Assembly: GCA_023251835.1 (NCBI GenBank)
Contig: JAHEXZ010000031.1
Span: 1 to 43,936, forward strand
Direction: 5' to 3'
DNA: 43,936 nt
From: Bacteroidota bacterium
GTDB taxonomy: Bacteria; Bacteroidota; Bacteroidia; 2-12-FULL-35-15
Shown piece by piece: positions 24,543 to 33,422 of this stretch; the stretch's first letter is position 1, and each line of letters opens with the position of its first letter. A program made the translations under genes and the position numbers. The notes beneath the pieces were generated by a model. It had not been told where the DNA came from. It searched no databases and saw nothing but the letters and a program-made list of their open reading frames with translations.

Positions 24543-27026
24543 ATGAATTATACGGTTGATAAGATTTTTTGTATAATTAAAGCTACAATCATAGGTAACG
24601 GAAACAAGAATGCCGGTATTAAAAATTTATTGATTGATAGCCGTAAGCTGAGTAATGCTGAAACGTCTTTATTCTTTGCTATAAAGGGCGAACGACACGA
24701 TGGACATGCTTATCTGAATGAACTGTATGAAAAAGGTGTACGGAATTTTGTAGTTTCGGAATTACCCAAATATACTGAGCAATTAACGGATGCTAATTTT
24801 TTATTAGTTAATGATACATTAAAGGCACTACAAAAATTGGCAGCTTTTCACCGCAGCCAGTTTAAAATACCGGTTATTGGCATCACCGGAAGCAATGGGA
24901 AAACTATTGTGAAGGAATGGCTATACCAGCTCATGCGTGAAGATAAAAATATTGTGCGTAGTCCTAAAAGTTATAACTCACAAGTTGGTGTTCCTCTCTC
25001 TGTATGGCAAATTACGAAAGAAAACAACCTGGGAATTTTTGAAGCAGGCATCTCTCAGCTTCAGGAGATGGAATCGCTTGAGGCTGTTATACAACCTACA
25101 ATTGGCCTTATAACAAACATTGGGCAGGCACACGATGAAAATTTTGAAAATCAAAAACAAAAGGTAAATGAAAAGTTAAAATTGTTTTTACATTCTGAAC
25201 TTTTGATTTACTGTAAAGATTATTTATTAGTACACAATGAAATTACTGTAAATAAACAATTCCAGGGGTTGAGCGTTTTTTCCTGGTCGCGAAAAACACG
25301 TGCCGATTTATTAATCGGGCGTATTACAAAAAGCGCAACAGATACTGAGATACAGGGTGTATATAAAAATGATTTTATACGTATCACCATCCCTTTCACG
25401 GATGAAGCCGGTATTGAAAATGCAATACATTGCTGGGCAACTATGCTTTACTTAGGATATGAGAATCCGGTAATTATGGAGCGTATGCGTTTATTAAGCC
25501 CTATAGCCATGCGGTTAGAATTGAAAGAGGGTATCAATAATTGTTCAATTATTAATGACAGTTATAACTCCGACTTAGGTTCATTATCTATTGCACTGGA
25601 TTTTTTAAATCAGCAAAAACAACATGCAAAAAAAACATTAGTACTTTCTGATATATTGCAAAGTGGCCGTAATGAAGAGATGCTTTATAAGGAGGTGGCT
25701 GAGTTAATTCATAAAAAAGGAGTATCGCGATTGATTGGTATTGGTGAAAGTATTTCAAGCCAAAAGCACCAGTTCAATATTGAGAAGGTATTTTATTCAT
25801 CAACGGATGCGTTCTTAAAACAATACACTAATTCTTTCTTTCGCGATGAAACTGTTTTACTTAAAGGTGCACGCGCATTTGGTTTTGAAACCATCAGCAG
25901 AATTATTCAGCAGAAAGCGCATGAAACGGTTCTGGAAATTAACCTGAATGCCATAGTACATAACCTTAATTACTTTCGTTCCAAGATTAAGGCTGACACA
26001 AAAATAATGGCCATGGTAAAAGCCTTTTCTTATGGAAGCGGTAGTTTTGAAATAGCTAATATTCTTCAGTTTCATCGTGTTGATTATTTGGCAGTGGCCT
26101 ATGCTGATGAAGGAATTGAATTGCGTAAAGCCGGAATAAGTATGCCTGTAATGGTAATGAATCCGGAAGAACAAAGTTATGAAGCAATGATTCAATATAA
26201 TCTGGAACCCGAAATATACAGCTTCCGGGTTTTAAATTTATTTGAAGAAACACTGAAACGCAGTGAATACCTTCATGGGAAACCTATTCCTATTCATATA
26301 AAGCTAGATACCGGAATGCACCGGTTAGGGTTTGAACCTGCGGAAATCAATGAATTGATTGTACGTATTAAGAACAACAAAAATATTATCATAAAATCTG
26401 TTTTTTCACACTTGGCGGCAAGTGACGAACCGGAACATGATAATTTTACGTGGCAACAAATAAAACAGTTCAATGAAATGAGTGAAGCAATAAAAGTGCA
26501 TTTCCCCTACCCAATAATGAAGCATGTTCTGAATTCAGCCGGCATCAGTCGTTTTCAGGATGCACAGTTTGATATGGTTCGCTTAGGTATAGGATTATAT
26601 GGTATTGGAGCTTCAATTGCTGAACAGCATCAATTACAAAATGTAAGCACGCTAAAAACAAGTATTTCACAAATTAAAAATATTCCTGCTAATGAAACCA
26701 TTGGCTATAGCCGTAAAGGAGTTGCTACACGCGATATTCAAATTGCGACAGTTCCAATAGGATATGCTGACGGGTTAAGCCGTAAACTGAGTGGTGGAAA
26801 AGGAAAAATGATGGTGAAAGGCAAACCGGCTGCAATCATCGGAAATGTATGTATGGATATGTGTATGATTGATATAACAGATATTAATGCCAATGAAAAT
26901 GATGAAGTAATTGTTTTTGGTGAATCTTATCCGATTAGTCAAATAGCAAAAGATGTAGGAACAATTCCGTATGAAATATTAACCAATGTTTCAAGAAGGG
27001 TGAAACGAATTTATTATCAGGAGTAG
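24543..27026 (+). CDS. murF-alr: Bifunctional MurF ligase-alanine racemase
   Basis: The 827-residue fusion supplies two cell-wall steps. Residues 1-~450 are UDP-MurNAc-tripeptide:D-Ala-D-Ala ligase, with ATP-binding GITGSNGKTIVKEW, NSQVGVPLSVW and INDSYNSD. Residues ~455-827 are alanine racemase, with the PLP lysine Lys493 in AMVKAFSYGSG, HIKLDTGMHRLGF, MVRLGIGLYGI, and IGYADGLSR near the C-terminus. The racemase makes D-Ala, and the ligase adds the D-Ala-D-Ala dipeptide. This fusion is common in Bacteroidota and rare outside it. In the MurF half the P-loop reads GKTIVKEW, close to the more usual GKTTTKE. Confidence 0.95.
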   Translation: MNYTVDKIFCIIKATIIGNGNKNAGIKNLLIDSRKLSNAETSLFFAIKGERHDGHAYLNELYEKGVRNFVVSELPKYTEQLTDANFLLVNDTLKALQKLAAFHRSQFKIPVIGITGSNGKTIVKEWLYQLMREDKNIVRSPKSYNSQVGVPLSVWQITKENNLGIFEAGISQLQEMESLEAVIQPTIGLITNIGQAHDENFENQKQKVNEKLKLFLHSELLIYCKDYLLVHNEITVNKQFQGLSVFSWSRKTRADLLIGRITKSATDTEIQGVYKNDFIRITIPFTDEAGIENAIHCWATMLYLGYENPVIMERMRLLSPIAMRLELKEGINNCSIINDSYNSDLGSLSIALDFLNQQKQHAKKTLVLSDILQSGRNEEMLYKEVAELIHKKGVSRLIGIGESISSQKHQFNIEKVFYSSTDAFLKQYTNSFFRDETVLLKGARAFGFETISRIIQQKAHETVLEINLNAIVHNLNYFRSKIKADTKIMAMVKAFSYGSGSFEIANILQFHRVDYLAVAYADEGIELRKAGISMPVMVMNPEEQSYEAMIQYNLEPEIYSFRVLNLFEETLKRSEYLHGKPIPIHIKLDTGMHRLGFEPAEINELIVRIKNNKNIIIKSVFSHLAASDEPEHDNFTWQQIKQFNEMSEAIKVHFPYPIMKHVLNSAGISRFQDAQFDMVRLGIGLYGIGASIAEQHQLQNVSTLKTSISQIKNIPANETIGYSRKGVATRDIQIATVPIGYADGLSRKLSGGKGKMMVKGKPAAIIGNVCMDMCMIDITDINANENDEVIVFGESYPISQIAKDVGTIPYEILTNVSRRVKRIYYQE

Positions 27027-27039
27027 GTTTTTCGGCTCA

Positions 27040-28092
27040 CTATATTCGCACACCCATTACTAGTATATCATCTATCTGTCCCTTATCGCCTTTCCATTCA
27101 GCAAGCACTTTTTCAAGAGTTAACCTTTGCTCCTGCATATTTTCCTGATGTATTTTTACTAACAATTCCTTAAATGGCTGGTAAAAGAATTTCACATTTT
27201 CCGGTCCTCCTTTCTGATCGACATAACCATCAGAAAACACATAGATACAATCCCCTTTTTCTATATTGACAGTATGATTAGAAAAGTGAGTTATCTTACT
27301 TCCCACAGAGATTCCCACAGATTTCCGATCAGCTTTAATTTCTGTGAGCACTCCGTTTCTAATTAAATATAAAGGGTTATGAGCACCGGCATACTGCAAT
27401 GTATGATTTTTATGATCTATCTTGCACAATGCTATGTCCATACCATCTTTAACAGATTCCAATTCAGTTGTTTGCTTTAATGATTTTATCACCTCATTAC
27501 TTAGTTCATTAAGAATCTGAGCCGGTTCCTCCAGTTTCTGTTCGGTGATAATCCGTTCAAGTAAATGATAACCCATTATGCTCATAAAAGCACCAGGAAC
27601 ACCATGACCAGTGCAATCAACTGCTGCAAACAATACACGGTATTCATCAATTTTATTTACCCAAAAGAAGTCGCCACTTACTATATTTTTAGGTTTAAAA
27701 AAAATAAAAGAATCGGGTAATATAGAATTTACATACTCCTGTGATGGAAGTATGGCTTGTTGAATTTTTTTTGCGTACTGAACACTATCTATAATTTCTT
27801 TATGGCTATATTCAACCTGATTTCTCAGTTTATCAATTCTTTCTTTTTCATGATGAATGGCAGTGCTTTGTTCCCACAGCATTTTTACTGTTTCTTCATT
27901 CTCTTTTTTCTGTGCTTCGAGCTTTGATTTTTCCTCTGTTATTTCCTTTAATTGTTCTTCCGTTTTCTTTTTTTCCTTGTATACCATTTCTGACATAGCC
28001 CACATTTGTTTATTTTTTTCTTCAAGTTCCTGCCTCAAAGAATCGAGTTTTTGCCTTTCGAGCATCAATTGTTCAGGGCTTAAATGTTCCAT
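27040..28092 (-). CDS. SpoIIE-type PP2C serine/threonine phosphatase with N-terminal coiled coil
   Basis: The 350-residue cytoplasmic protein begins with a long coiled coil (residues ~5-100) and then the linker IDSVQYAKKIQQAILP (about 101-116) that Bacteroidota SpoIIE proteins share. The phosphatase domain has SGDFFWV with Asp141, AAVDCTGHGVPGAFMS with Asp159, a YVFSDGYVDQKGG segment, and QIDDILVMGV with Asp341/342, so all metal ligands are in place. It lacks the sensor domains (HAMP, PAS, TPR, 7TM) usually attached to such phosphatases. It is last in the minus-strand array headed by the nSTAND-WD40 gene, and is likely an output that dephosphorylates an antagonist or SiaC-type protein. Confidence 0.85.
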   Translation of the reverse strand: MEHLSPEQLMLERQKLDSLRQELEEKNKQMWAMSEMVYKEKKKTEEQLKEITEEKSKLEAQKKENEETVKMLWEQSTAIHHEKERIDKLRNQVEYSHKEIIDSVQYAKKIQQAILPSQEYVNSILPDSFIFFKPKNIVSGDFFWVNKIDEYRVLFAAVDCTGHGVPGAFMSIMGYHLLERIITEQKLEEPAQILNELSNEVIKSLKQTTELESVKDGMDIALCKIDHKNHTLQYAGAHNPLYLIRNGVLTEIKADRKSVGISVGSKITHFSNHTVNIEKGDCIYVFSDGYVDQKGGPENVKFFYQPFKELLVKIHQENMQEQRLTLEKVLAEWKGDKGQIDDILVMGVRI

Positions 28093-28186
28093 ATTAATTG
28101 TTTATTATTGGGATACAATTGCAGCAATTAATGTTAAGTTAAAAGTAATAAGTGAAAATGCAAAAGGTTGAAAACTATCTATACCA

Positions 28187-29056
28187 TTATTCCTTTTTTA
28201 AAGCATCGAATTGTACTTTTATTTCAAGAGGAATAAGTTCGATTGGAAGATTAAAGTTAGTTATCTGTGGTGCCGTAATTTTTTTTGATTCATTATCAGC
28301 AGCAGCATCACTAATAAATAGTATGGGAGATTTTGCCGCTGCCCCCCCAACCTTTTTCCATATCTGCTGAACAAAAGGAAATGCCCAATCTGAAGCATTT
28401 TTGTAATAAACCACAGAAAGTTTACTAACATTCATTTGCTGAGCAGCATATTCTTCATAATCAATATCCGAGTCTTGCACAATAACCAACTTCACAAAAT
28501 TTAAAATACCGGAAAGCATTGTTTGTATTCTCACAACATCTTTTTCATCAGTTTGATTGCAAATCAAAAAAACATCTGCGGGAGAAGTAGTATATACTTT
28601 TTTTTTCTGCTGCCCCATAATAAGTTTTATATCTTCTACAAATTGAATGGCCGATGGAACACGTGACAAAATCATATTATTTGATAAATGGTGCTGCATA
28701 CGGTTAATAAAATCAAGCTGCTTTTTATCGGCATCTGAGTCATCAAATTTTCCGGGCATCCAGATAAATGTTTTATAACTCGAATCTTTTTCAATTTTTT
28801 CTCGTGCTTCATTAAAATGATATTCACTCACGGAAACACCATCAGGGTCTTCAAAATATTTTTTCCCAATAAAATGAATGGAGCAGGATGAGTTTTGTAT
28901 TTCTATCTTCACGCTTTCATTTGTGGCATTAACTGCATTATCAATCTGAGAAGATATGTCAAAACCTGCCCTCTGTAAAGTGATTAACAATCTCTTTTCC
29001 TGTTCACTCCTGCTGGTATTGTTTATGCTTAAAAAAACTTTGTTTTCACCATTCAT
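28187..29056 (-). CDS. Protein with two TIR-like domains
   Basis: The 289-residue protein has no signal peptide or membrane segment. Its first half begins ENKVFLSINNTSRSEQEKRL, continues with a short hydrophobic strand (CSIHFIGKKYF), and has the YKTFIWMPGKF ... QLDFINRMQ pattern of the TIR-like domain often attached to nSTAND NTPases. The second half (about residues 155-265) repeats the layout: ADVFLICNQTDEKDVVRI, KLVIVQDSDIDY, LSVVYYKNASDW and SPILFISD. A canonical TIR catalytic glutamate cannot be assigned by eye, so NADase activity is uncertain. It sits between the phosphatase gene and the two exported paralogues, in an array headed by an nSTAND NTPase gene, which suggests a signalling adaptor or effector. 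Confidence 0.6.
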   Translation of the reverse strand: MNGENKVFLSINNTSRSEQEKRLLITLQRAGFDISSQIDNAVNATNESVKIEIQNSSCSIHFIGKKYFEDPDGVSVSEYHFNEAREKIEKDSSYKTFIWMPGKFDDSDADKKQLDFINRMQHHLSNNMILSRVPSAIQFVEDIKLIMGQQKKKVYTTSPADVFLICNQTDEKDVVRIQTMLSGILNFVKLVIVQDSDIDYEEYAAQQMNVSKLSVVYYKNASDWAFPFVQQIWKKVGGAAAKSPILFISDAAADNESKKITAPQITNFNLPIELIPLEIKVQFDALKKE

Positions 29057-29123
29057 TAATGTGTCATTTTTATTGAAGAAATAACATTTTCAGATTACCC
29101 GGCAGACAAAGGCTGTTCAAAAC

Positions 29124-30029
29124 TTATTTTATCACATTAAATTTCCCCTTGTTAAGGGTTTTATTCTTTTTATCAAGAATAGAATACAGATAAATGCCAT
29201 TTGTCCAAATACCGGCATCTATATTAACAACACTGTCTTTTAATTTATATTGTCCAAGACGCTTACCATAAATATCAATTATTTCTATACTACAGGCTTC
29301 TTTATCTTGTATTGAAAAAGTTACATTCTCTTTTACAGGATTTGGATAAACACTTACCCAGGTTGTTGTTTTTGCATTTTCTTCAACACCCACCCATCCT
29401 GTAAAAGCTACATCATCAACATAAAAAGTGCTGCCTACTCTTGCCGGACTTTGATGTGCGCTGGAACCCAAAAAAATAGCAGCGGTATCAGGAATTTCAT
29501 CTGAATAATAAGTAAGGTTCATTTCAAACAAGCTGTAAAAAGAATTTTCGTAAATATCAGTTTCTCCAAAAGCAATAGTATCTGTTTTTACTCCATTCCA
29601 TTTTGTTAATAAAACCCTTGCTCCTGCAACATCGTCACCAACGGGGAGGTATTTATACCAGAGTGTTAATTTTTCAGGCCGGCTGAAATATGGAAATCCA
29701 TATTTATAAGAAGCCGGTGAAATGTTTATAAATCCGGTAAAAACAGCACCTACTGTATCATCGATTATATCAGGAGCAGGGTTGTTGCTTACGTAGATTG
29801 TTTTGAGTTTCAGAGCATAGCTACCAGAATGTTTATCTATTCCCGAAGCTTTAAAAGCAGAAACCGGATTAGGAGGGAATGTTGCTATCAGAAAATTAAG
29901 TGTTTGCCAGCCAACAGGACTTTCAGAAGTATAATAGGGCTCCCAATTTTCAAAACCGCCATTGGGCTGAGCTAAACAGTATGCGCTGTTGAATAAAATT
30001 ATTACAATTAATAATACTAATTTTTTCAT
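29124..30029 (-). CDS. T9SS-exported PCMD-like protein, paralogue B
   Basis: The 301-residue protein has a signal peptide (1-20, ending CLAQ), then PNGGFENWEPYYTSESPVGW, and a carbohydrate-binding-like beta sandwich of the PCMD/choice-of-anchor type with IDKHSGSYALKLKTIYV and STFYVDDVAFTGWVGVEE. It ends in a type A T9SS sorting domain (VYPNPVKENVTF ... NGIYLYSILDK). It closely resembles the next gene (30064-31005) over its whole length; the two are a tandem duplication. It is probably displayed on the cell surface; the ligand is unknown. Confidence 0.75.
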   Translation of the reverse strand: MKKLVLLIVIILFNSAYCLAQPNGGFENWEPYYTSESPVGWQTLNFLIATFPPNPVSAFKASGIDKHSGSYALKLKTIYVSNNPAPDIIDDTVGAVFTGFINISPASYKYGFPYFSRPEKLTLWYKYLPVGDDVAGARVLLTKWNGVKTDTIAFGETDIYENSFYSLFEMNLTYYSDEIPDTAAIFLGSSAHQSPARVGSTFYVDDVAFTGWVGVEENAKTTTWVSVYPNPVKENVTFSIQDKEACSIEIIDIYGKRLGQYKLKDSVVNIDAGIWTNGIYLYSILDKKNKTLNKGKFNVIK

Positions 30030-30051
30030 ATTCTTTGTTTACAAAATGGTA

Positions 30052-30062
30052 TTATACTTCGG
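30052..30062. repeat. Half copy of the TTATACTTCG repeat end
   Basis: TTATACTTCGG equals the left end of the element at 15983-16057 and lies in the 34-base gap between the two paralogues, just past the stop codon of the upstream one. No matching right end is present, so it may be a remnant or chance. Confidence 0.3.
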
Positions 30063-30063
30063 T

Positions 30064-31005
30064 TTATTTTATCACGTTATACTTACCTCTGGTCAATACC
30101 CTTTTTTCCCTGTCACTTATTTGATACAGATAAAGTCCTGTATCAAATAAGTGTATATTAATATTTACTTTACCATTTTCAAGAATATAATCGGCTACAG
30201 GTTTTCCGGAAATATCAATTATACGAACGTTGCAAGCATCTTTAAAAGATGTTTGAATTATGACATTATCTTTTGCAGGGTTAGGAAATACTTTTGTGTA
30301 ATTATCCTTTTTTTTTGTTTCATCAATTCCCACCCAACCGGTTAATTGTACGTCATCAACATATAGAATACTGTTTACACGGGCAGTAGAGAAATCATAA
30401 CTGGGTGAGAAGCCAATCACAGCAGAATCGGGTATTTCTTCCATATAATAATCTATAAATATCTCGAAAAAAGTATATACCGGTGTTGGTGATAATTTTA
30501 TTTTTCCTAATCCAACTGTGTCAGCACTTACGCCATTCCATTTTTTAAGAAAAACAACAATACCAGCCGAATCATTGCCAACAGGATTGTATTTTGCCCA
30601 AAAATTGAGTTTTTCAGGTCTGTCGGTATATGAAAGACCATATACCCAGGTTACTGGTGATAAATTTATTTTACCCGTAAAAACACCACCAGTTGTGTCG
30701 CCCAGAAGCCCTGCCAATGGATTGTTATTCACATAAATTGTTTTTAGCTGCAATGCATAGTTTCCTGAATGCTTATCTATACCTATTGCTTTAAAAGCAG
30801 AAAGTGGATTGGGAGGCGATGTTAACGATAAGAAATTGAGTGTTTGCCAGCCATCAGGATTCTCATATGAGAATTCGGTTGTCCAATTTTCAAAACCACC
30901 ATTCGGCTGGGCAATACTCTTATCAGCGTATAGAAACGCAATGAATACAAGTAAAAAAATATTTATTTGTTTAATCACAATAAAATTGTTTTTTAACAGA
31001 TGCAT
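30064..31005 (-). CDS. T9SS-exported PCMD-like protein, paralogue A
   Basis: The 313-residue protein has a signal peptide with a longer basic N-terminus (MHLLKNNFIVIKQ ...), cleaved near KSIAQ, then PNGGFENWTTEFSYENPDGW. The central beta-sandwich shares with paralogue B the runs PPNPLSAFKA, GIDKHSGNYALQLKTIYV and LYVDDVQLTGWVGIDE. The T9SS domain reads VFPNPAKDNVIIQ and ends GKYNVIK, while B ends GKFNVIK. Divergence is mostly in the middle loops, which would be the exposed face. The gene lies 48 bases downstream of the kelch lipoprotein gene. Confidence 0.75.
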   Translation of the reverse strand: MHLLKNNFIVIKQINIFLLVFIAFLYADKSIAQPNGGFENWTTEFSYENPDGWQTLNFLSLTSPPNPLSAFKAIGIDKHSGNYALQLKTIYVNNNPLAGLLGDTTGGVFTGKINLSPVTWVYGLSYTDRPEKLNFWAKYNPVGNDSAGIVVFLKKWNGVSADTVGLGKIKLSPTPVYTFFEIFIDYYMEEIPDSAVIGFSPSYDFSTARVNSILYVDDVQLTGWVGIDETKKKDNYTKVFPNPAKDNVIIQTSFKDACNVRIIDISGKPVADYILENGKVNINIHLFDTGLYLYQISDREKRVLTRGKYNVIK

Positions 31006-31053
31006 TAGCAGTTATTCTACGTATTTCATAAAAATATGTTCCTTACTATAACG

Positions 31054-32262
31054 CTATTGGCCATATACCCAGAAATCATTGAGGCTAACACCTCCATTAT
31101 TCCCCAGGTTTCCCAAACCAATGTAACCATTATTTCCAATTGAAAAACCAACGGCATATCCACGAGCTTCACCGGTAAAATCGTTTTTTTGTTGCCAGGT
31201 GTTTGATTCGGGGTCATATTCATAAAAATCTTTATAATTTATATTGCCATCAAAACCAGCAACAATGTACCCTTTAGTACCTATGGAAAACCCTGATGCT
31301 GCATAACGTGCGGCTCCTGGAAAATTGGTTTTAGCAGTCCATATATCCAATTCCGGATCATATTCCCAAAAATCTTTTTGTGCAAAACTTGAAGGACTGC
31401 TGCCCAATCCAAGATATCCTTTATTTCCTATTGAAAAACCTACCGCACCCTGACGCGATACAACAGCCGATTTTTCTGTCCACTGATCGGTTTGAGGATT
31501 GTACTCCCAAAAATCCTGAGGGAAGGTAAAATCTTCTTTACGGCCGGAACCTATATACCCTTTGTTTAGAATTGAAAAGCCGAATGCAAATTCTCTTTTA
31601 CCACCAGGAAACACAGCTTTCTGTAGCCATTGATTCTGCACCGGATCGTATTCCCAAAAATCATCATAATAATCAACTGTATTATAACCCAGTCCAACGT
31701 ACCCTTTGTTATTTATTGAAAAACCTACAGCATCAAACCGGGCAGCTCCTGGAAAATCTGTTTTTTGTGTCCATTGATTCAAAGCCGGATCAAACTCCCA
31801 AAAATCATTATATCTGTTATTGGTCATATCTGTTCCTGTACCAACATAACCTTTGCTTCCAATTGAAAAACCAATCGCATTTGTTCTTGTCCCCGGTTTA
31901 AAATTTATTTCACGGCACCATGTATTTGAAACTCCACCCTGAGTAATCTCTATATAAGAAGGAGGGCTTACTTCCTTATCGTTACAGGATTTAACATATA
32001 TTAATCCTGAATTTTTACCAAAATCAATAACGATAGAAGTAGTTCCCTGCCCTGAAGTTATTTTACAATCTTCAGGAACAGTCCATAAATAGTAGTTAGC
32101 GCCATCAACAGGAGCAATAGAATAAATAACACCAGTTTCTCCGGGACATAAATTTTTTGCACCAGAAATCAATCCCGGTATTGGGGGTATTTTATCCTTT
32201 TTACAGGCGATTAAAAACAATACTAAGAAAAATGATATATAAATTCGTTTTTCAAAAAACAT
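31054..32262 (-). CDS. Lipoprotein with PKD-like domain and six-kelch propeller
   Basis: The 402-residue protein has a lipoprotein signal peptide with lipobox LIAC (Cys20) followed by KKDK. A PKD-like beta domain (about residues 30-110, with GANYYLWTVPEDC) leads to six kelch repeats of about 48-50 residues with the consensus GFSIGxKGYxGxG then DFWEYDPxxNxWxxKxxFPG. Six units make a complete propeller. The protein is probably anchored in the outer membrane and binds protein or glycan. Its ATG overlaps the TAA of the upstream TPR/barrel gene by one base, so the two are coupled. Confidence 0.82.
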   Translation of the reverse strand: MFFEKRIYISFFLVLFLIACKKDKIPPIPGLISGAKNLCPGETGVIYSIAPVDGANYYLWTVPEDCKITSGQGTTSIVIDFGKNSGLIYVKSCNDKEVSPPSYIEITQGGVSNTWCREINFKPGTRTNAIGFSIGSKGYVGTGTDMTNNRYNDFWEFDPALNQWTQKTDFPGAARFDAVGFSINNKGYVGLGYNTVDYYDDFWEYDPVQNQWLQKAVFPGGKREFAFGFSILNKGYIGSGRKEDFTFPQDFWEYNPQTDQWTEKSAVVSRQGAVGFSIGNKGYLGLGSSPSSFAQKDFWEYDPELDIWTAKTNFPGAARYAASGFSIGTKGYIVAGFDGNINYKDFYEYDPESNTWQQKNDFTGEARGYAVGFSIGNNGYIGLGNLGNNGGVSLNDFWVYGQ

Positions 32263-33401
32263 TATCTAACTTTTTTTATTACATTTTTTAAAGTGTAAGA
32301 GATAGAGAGTCCTATTTCATATTTATTCATTTTTATAGAATTATCGACATAGAAATAGTCATTCACCAACACATTATTGTCGTATCTTTTTGCAGCACTC
32401 GTCAAACTATTTATTCCACCGGAATAGCGGGCATTGAAATATATTCCAAGATTTTTAAATTTAAAACCAACCCCAATGCCGGCAAGCCATTCGTAACTGT
32501 TTTTATTTCTTTGTGGCAACATATCGGCAACCTCAACTGACACATAATCTGTTTTATGTCCTGTATAAATATCTTCATCAGGATAATAAATGTCAGCGGT
32601 TCCCTTTGCCTGTAACATCCTCATATAGCCAACTCCAAGTGAGGCGTAAGCTGAAACATTTTTTTCTGTAAAGAAATATTTTTTCAAATACAATGGCACC
32701 TCAATAAAAGAGAGTTGTTCCATGTAATTCATTTTCCAGTCAGGCCTTCTAGTAAAACTCCTGTTATAAGAAATATTAAAATTAATGATGTCGGTATTTA
32801 AAGAGAGATTTTTTTTAAATTCATATTCAAGAATTAAATAATACAAGAGTACCGTTTTTTTTGTCTGATAAGGAACATTATAGTCAAGGTCATCAAGAAT
32901 AGAATATGTTTTTGTGCTTTTGAATTGAGGTTGCATTCCGGTATTTCGTAAGCCTATAGAAAATTGGGGATGTATATCAAACTTTTTTACTAAAACATCA
33001 AAATTTTCGTGATCATTATTTTCTTTTGATTCATAAAGAGGATTGTTTTTCAGCAATTTATATACTGTTTTTTCTGCCTGAACCAGATTATCCTGTTCCA
33101 GATAAGCTTTTGCAAGCAGCTCCAGAATAATTTCTTTCTTTTTCTTTGATAAATCACAATCTTCAAGCGTTTTTTCAAGTAATTGAACACAATTATCGTA
33201 ATCACCTCCGGCATAAAGTTCATCTGCCTGTTTCATATTTTGTTCACAGCTATTTTGTGCACTCATAGTGCTGAAACAACAAATAGAAAAGAGAATAAGA
33301 ATATAAAAGTGTGGGCGGACATCTCGTAAACCAATGGAAAAGATTTCTCGGCTTCGCTCGAAATGACAGGTTGAATACATTTTTAGAGTCTTTAGTCCCA
33401 T
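32262..33401 (-). CDS. TPR and outer-membrane beta-barrel protein
   Basis: The signal peptide lies unusually far in: residues ~30-48 (HFYILILFSICCFSTMSAQ). The first ~29 residues contain CHFERSREIFS, encoded by a dispersed repeat (33340-33370), so the annotated start at 33401 is uncertain, and no other in-frame ATG near the signal peptide is seen apart from 33380. After the signal, two TPR-like units (EQNMKQADELYAGGDYDNC ... LAKAYLEQDNLVQAEKTVY) precede a barrel of about 230 residues with alternating aromatic strands, ending IGLSISYTLKNV. It is likely an outer-membrane platform for the lipoprotein and secreted proteins encoded next to it. The nSTAND gene ends 21 bases upstream. Confidence 0.65.
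   Translation of the reverse strand: MGLKTLKMYSTCHFERSREIFSIGLRDVRPHFYILILFSICCFSTMSAQNSCEQNMKQADELYAGGDYDNCVQLLEKTLEDCDLSKKKKEIILELLAKAYLEQDNLVQAEKTVYKLLKNNPLYESKENNDHENFDVLVKKFDIHPQFSIGLRNTGMQPQFKSTKTYSILDDLDYNVPYQTKKTVLLYYLILEYEFKKNLSLNTDIINFNISYNRSFTRRPDWKMNYMEQLSFIEVPLYLKKYFFTEKNVSAYASLGVGYMRMLQAKGTADIYYPDEDIYTGHKTDYVSVEVADMLPQRNKNSYEWLAGIGVGFKFKNLGIYFNARYSGGINSLTSAAKRYDNNVLVNDYFYVDNSIKMNKYEIGLSISYTLKNVIKKVR
33340..33370. repeat. Dispersed repeat forming the N-terminal codons of the TPR/barrel gene
   Basis: The core TTTCTCGGCTTCGCTCGAAA and its flank ATGACAGG match a repeat that is very common in Bacteroidota genomes and that, read on the minus strand, gives the peptide CHFERSREI in spurious ORFs. 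Here it lies in the 5' part of a real gene. Confidence 0.6.
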
Positions 33402-33422
33402 TTAAAAAGTACCGAAATATTA

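Noticed and set aside
24543-27026. MurF-alanine racemase fusion as a novelty
   Set aside because: This fusion is well known in Bacteroidota and both halves keep their active-site motifs.
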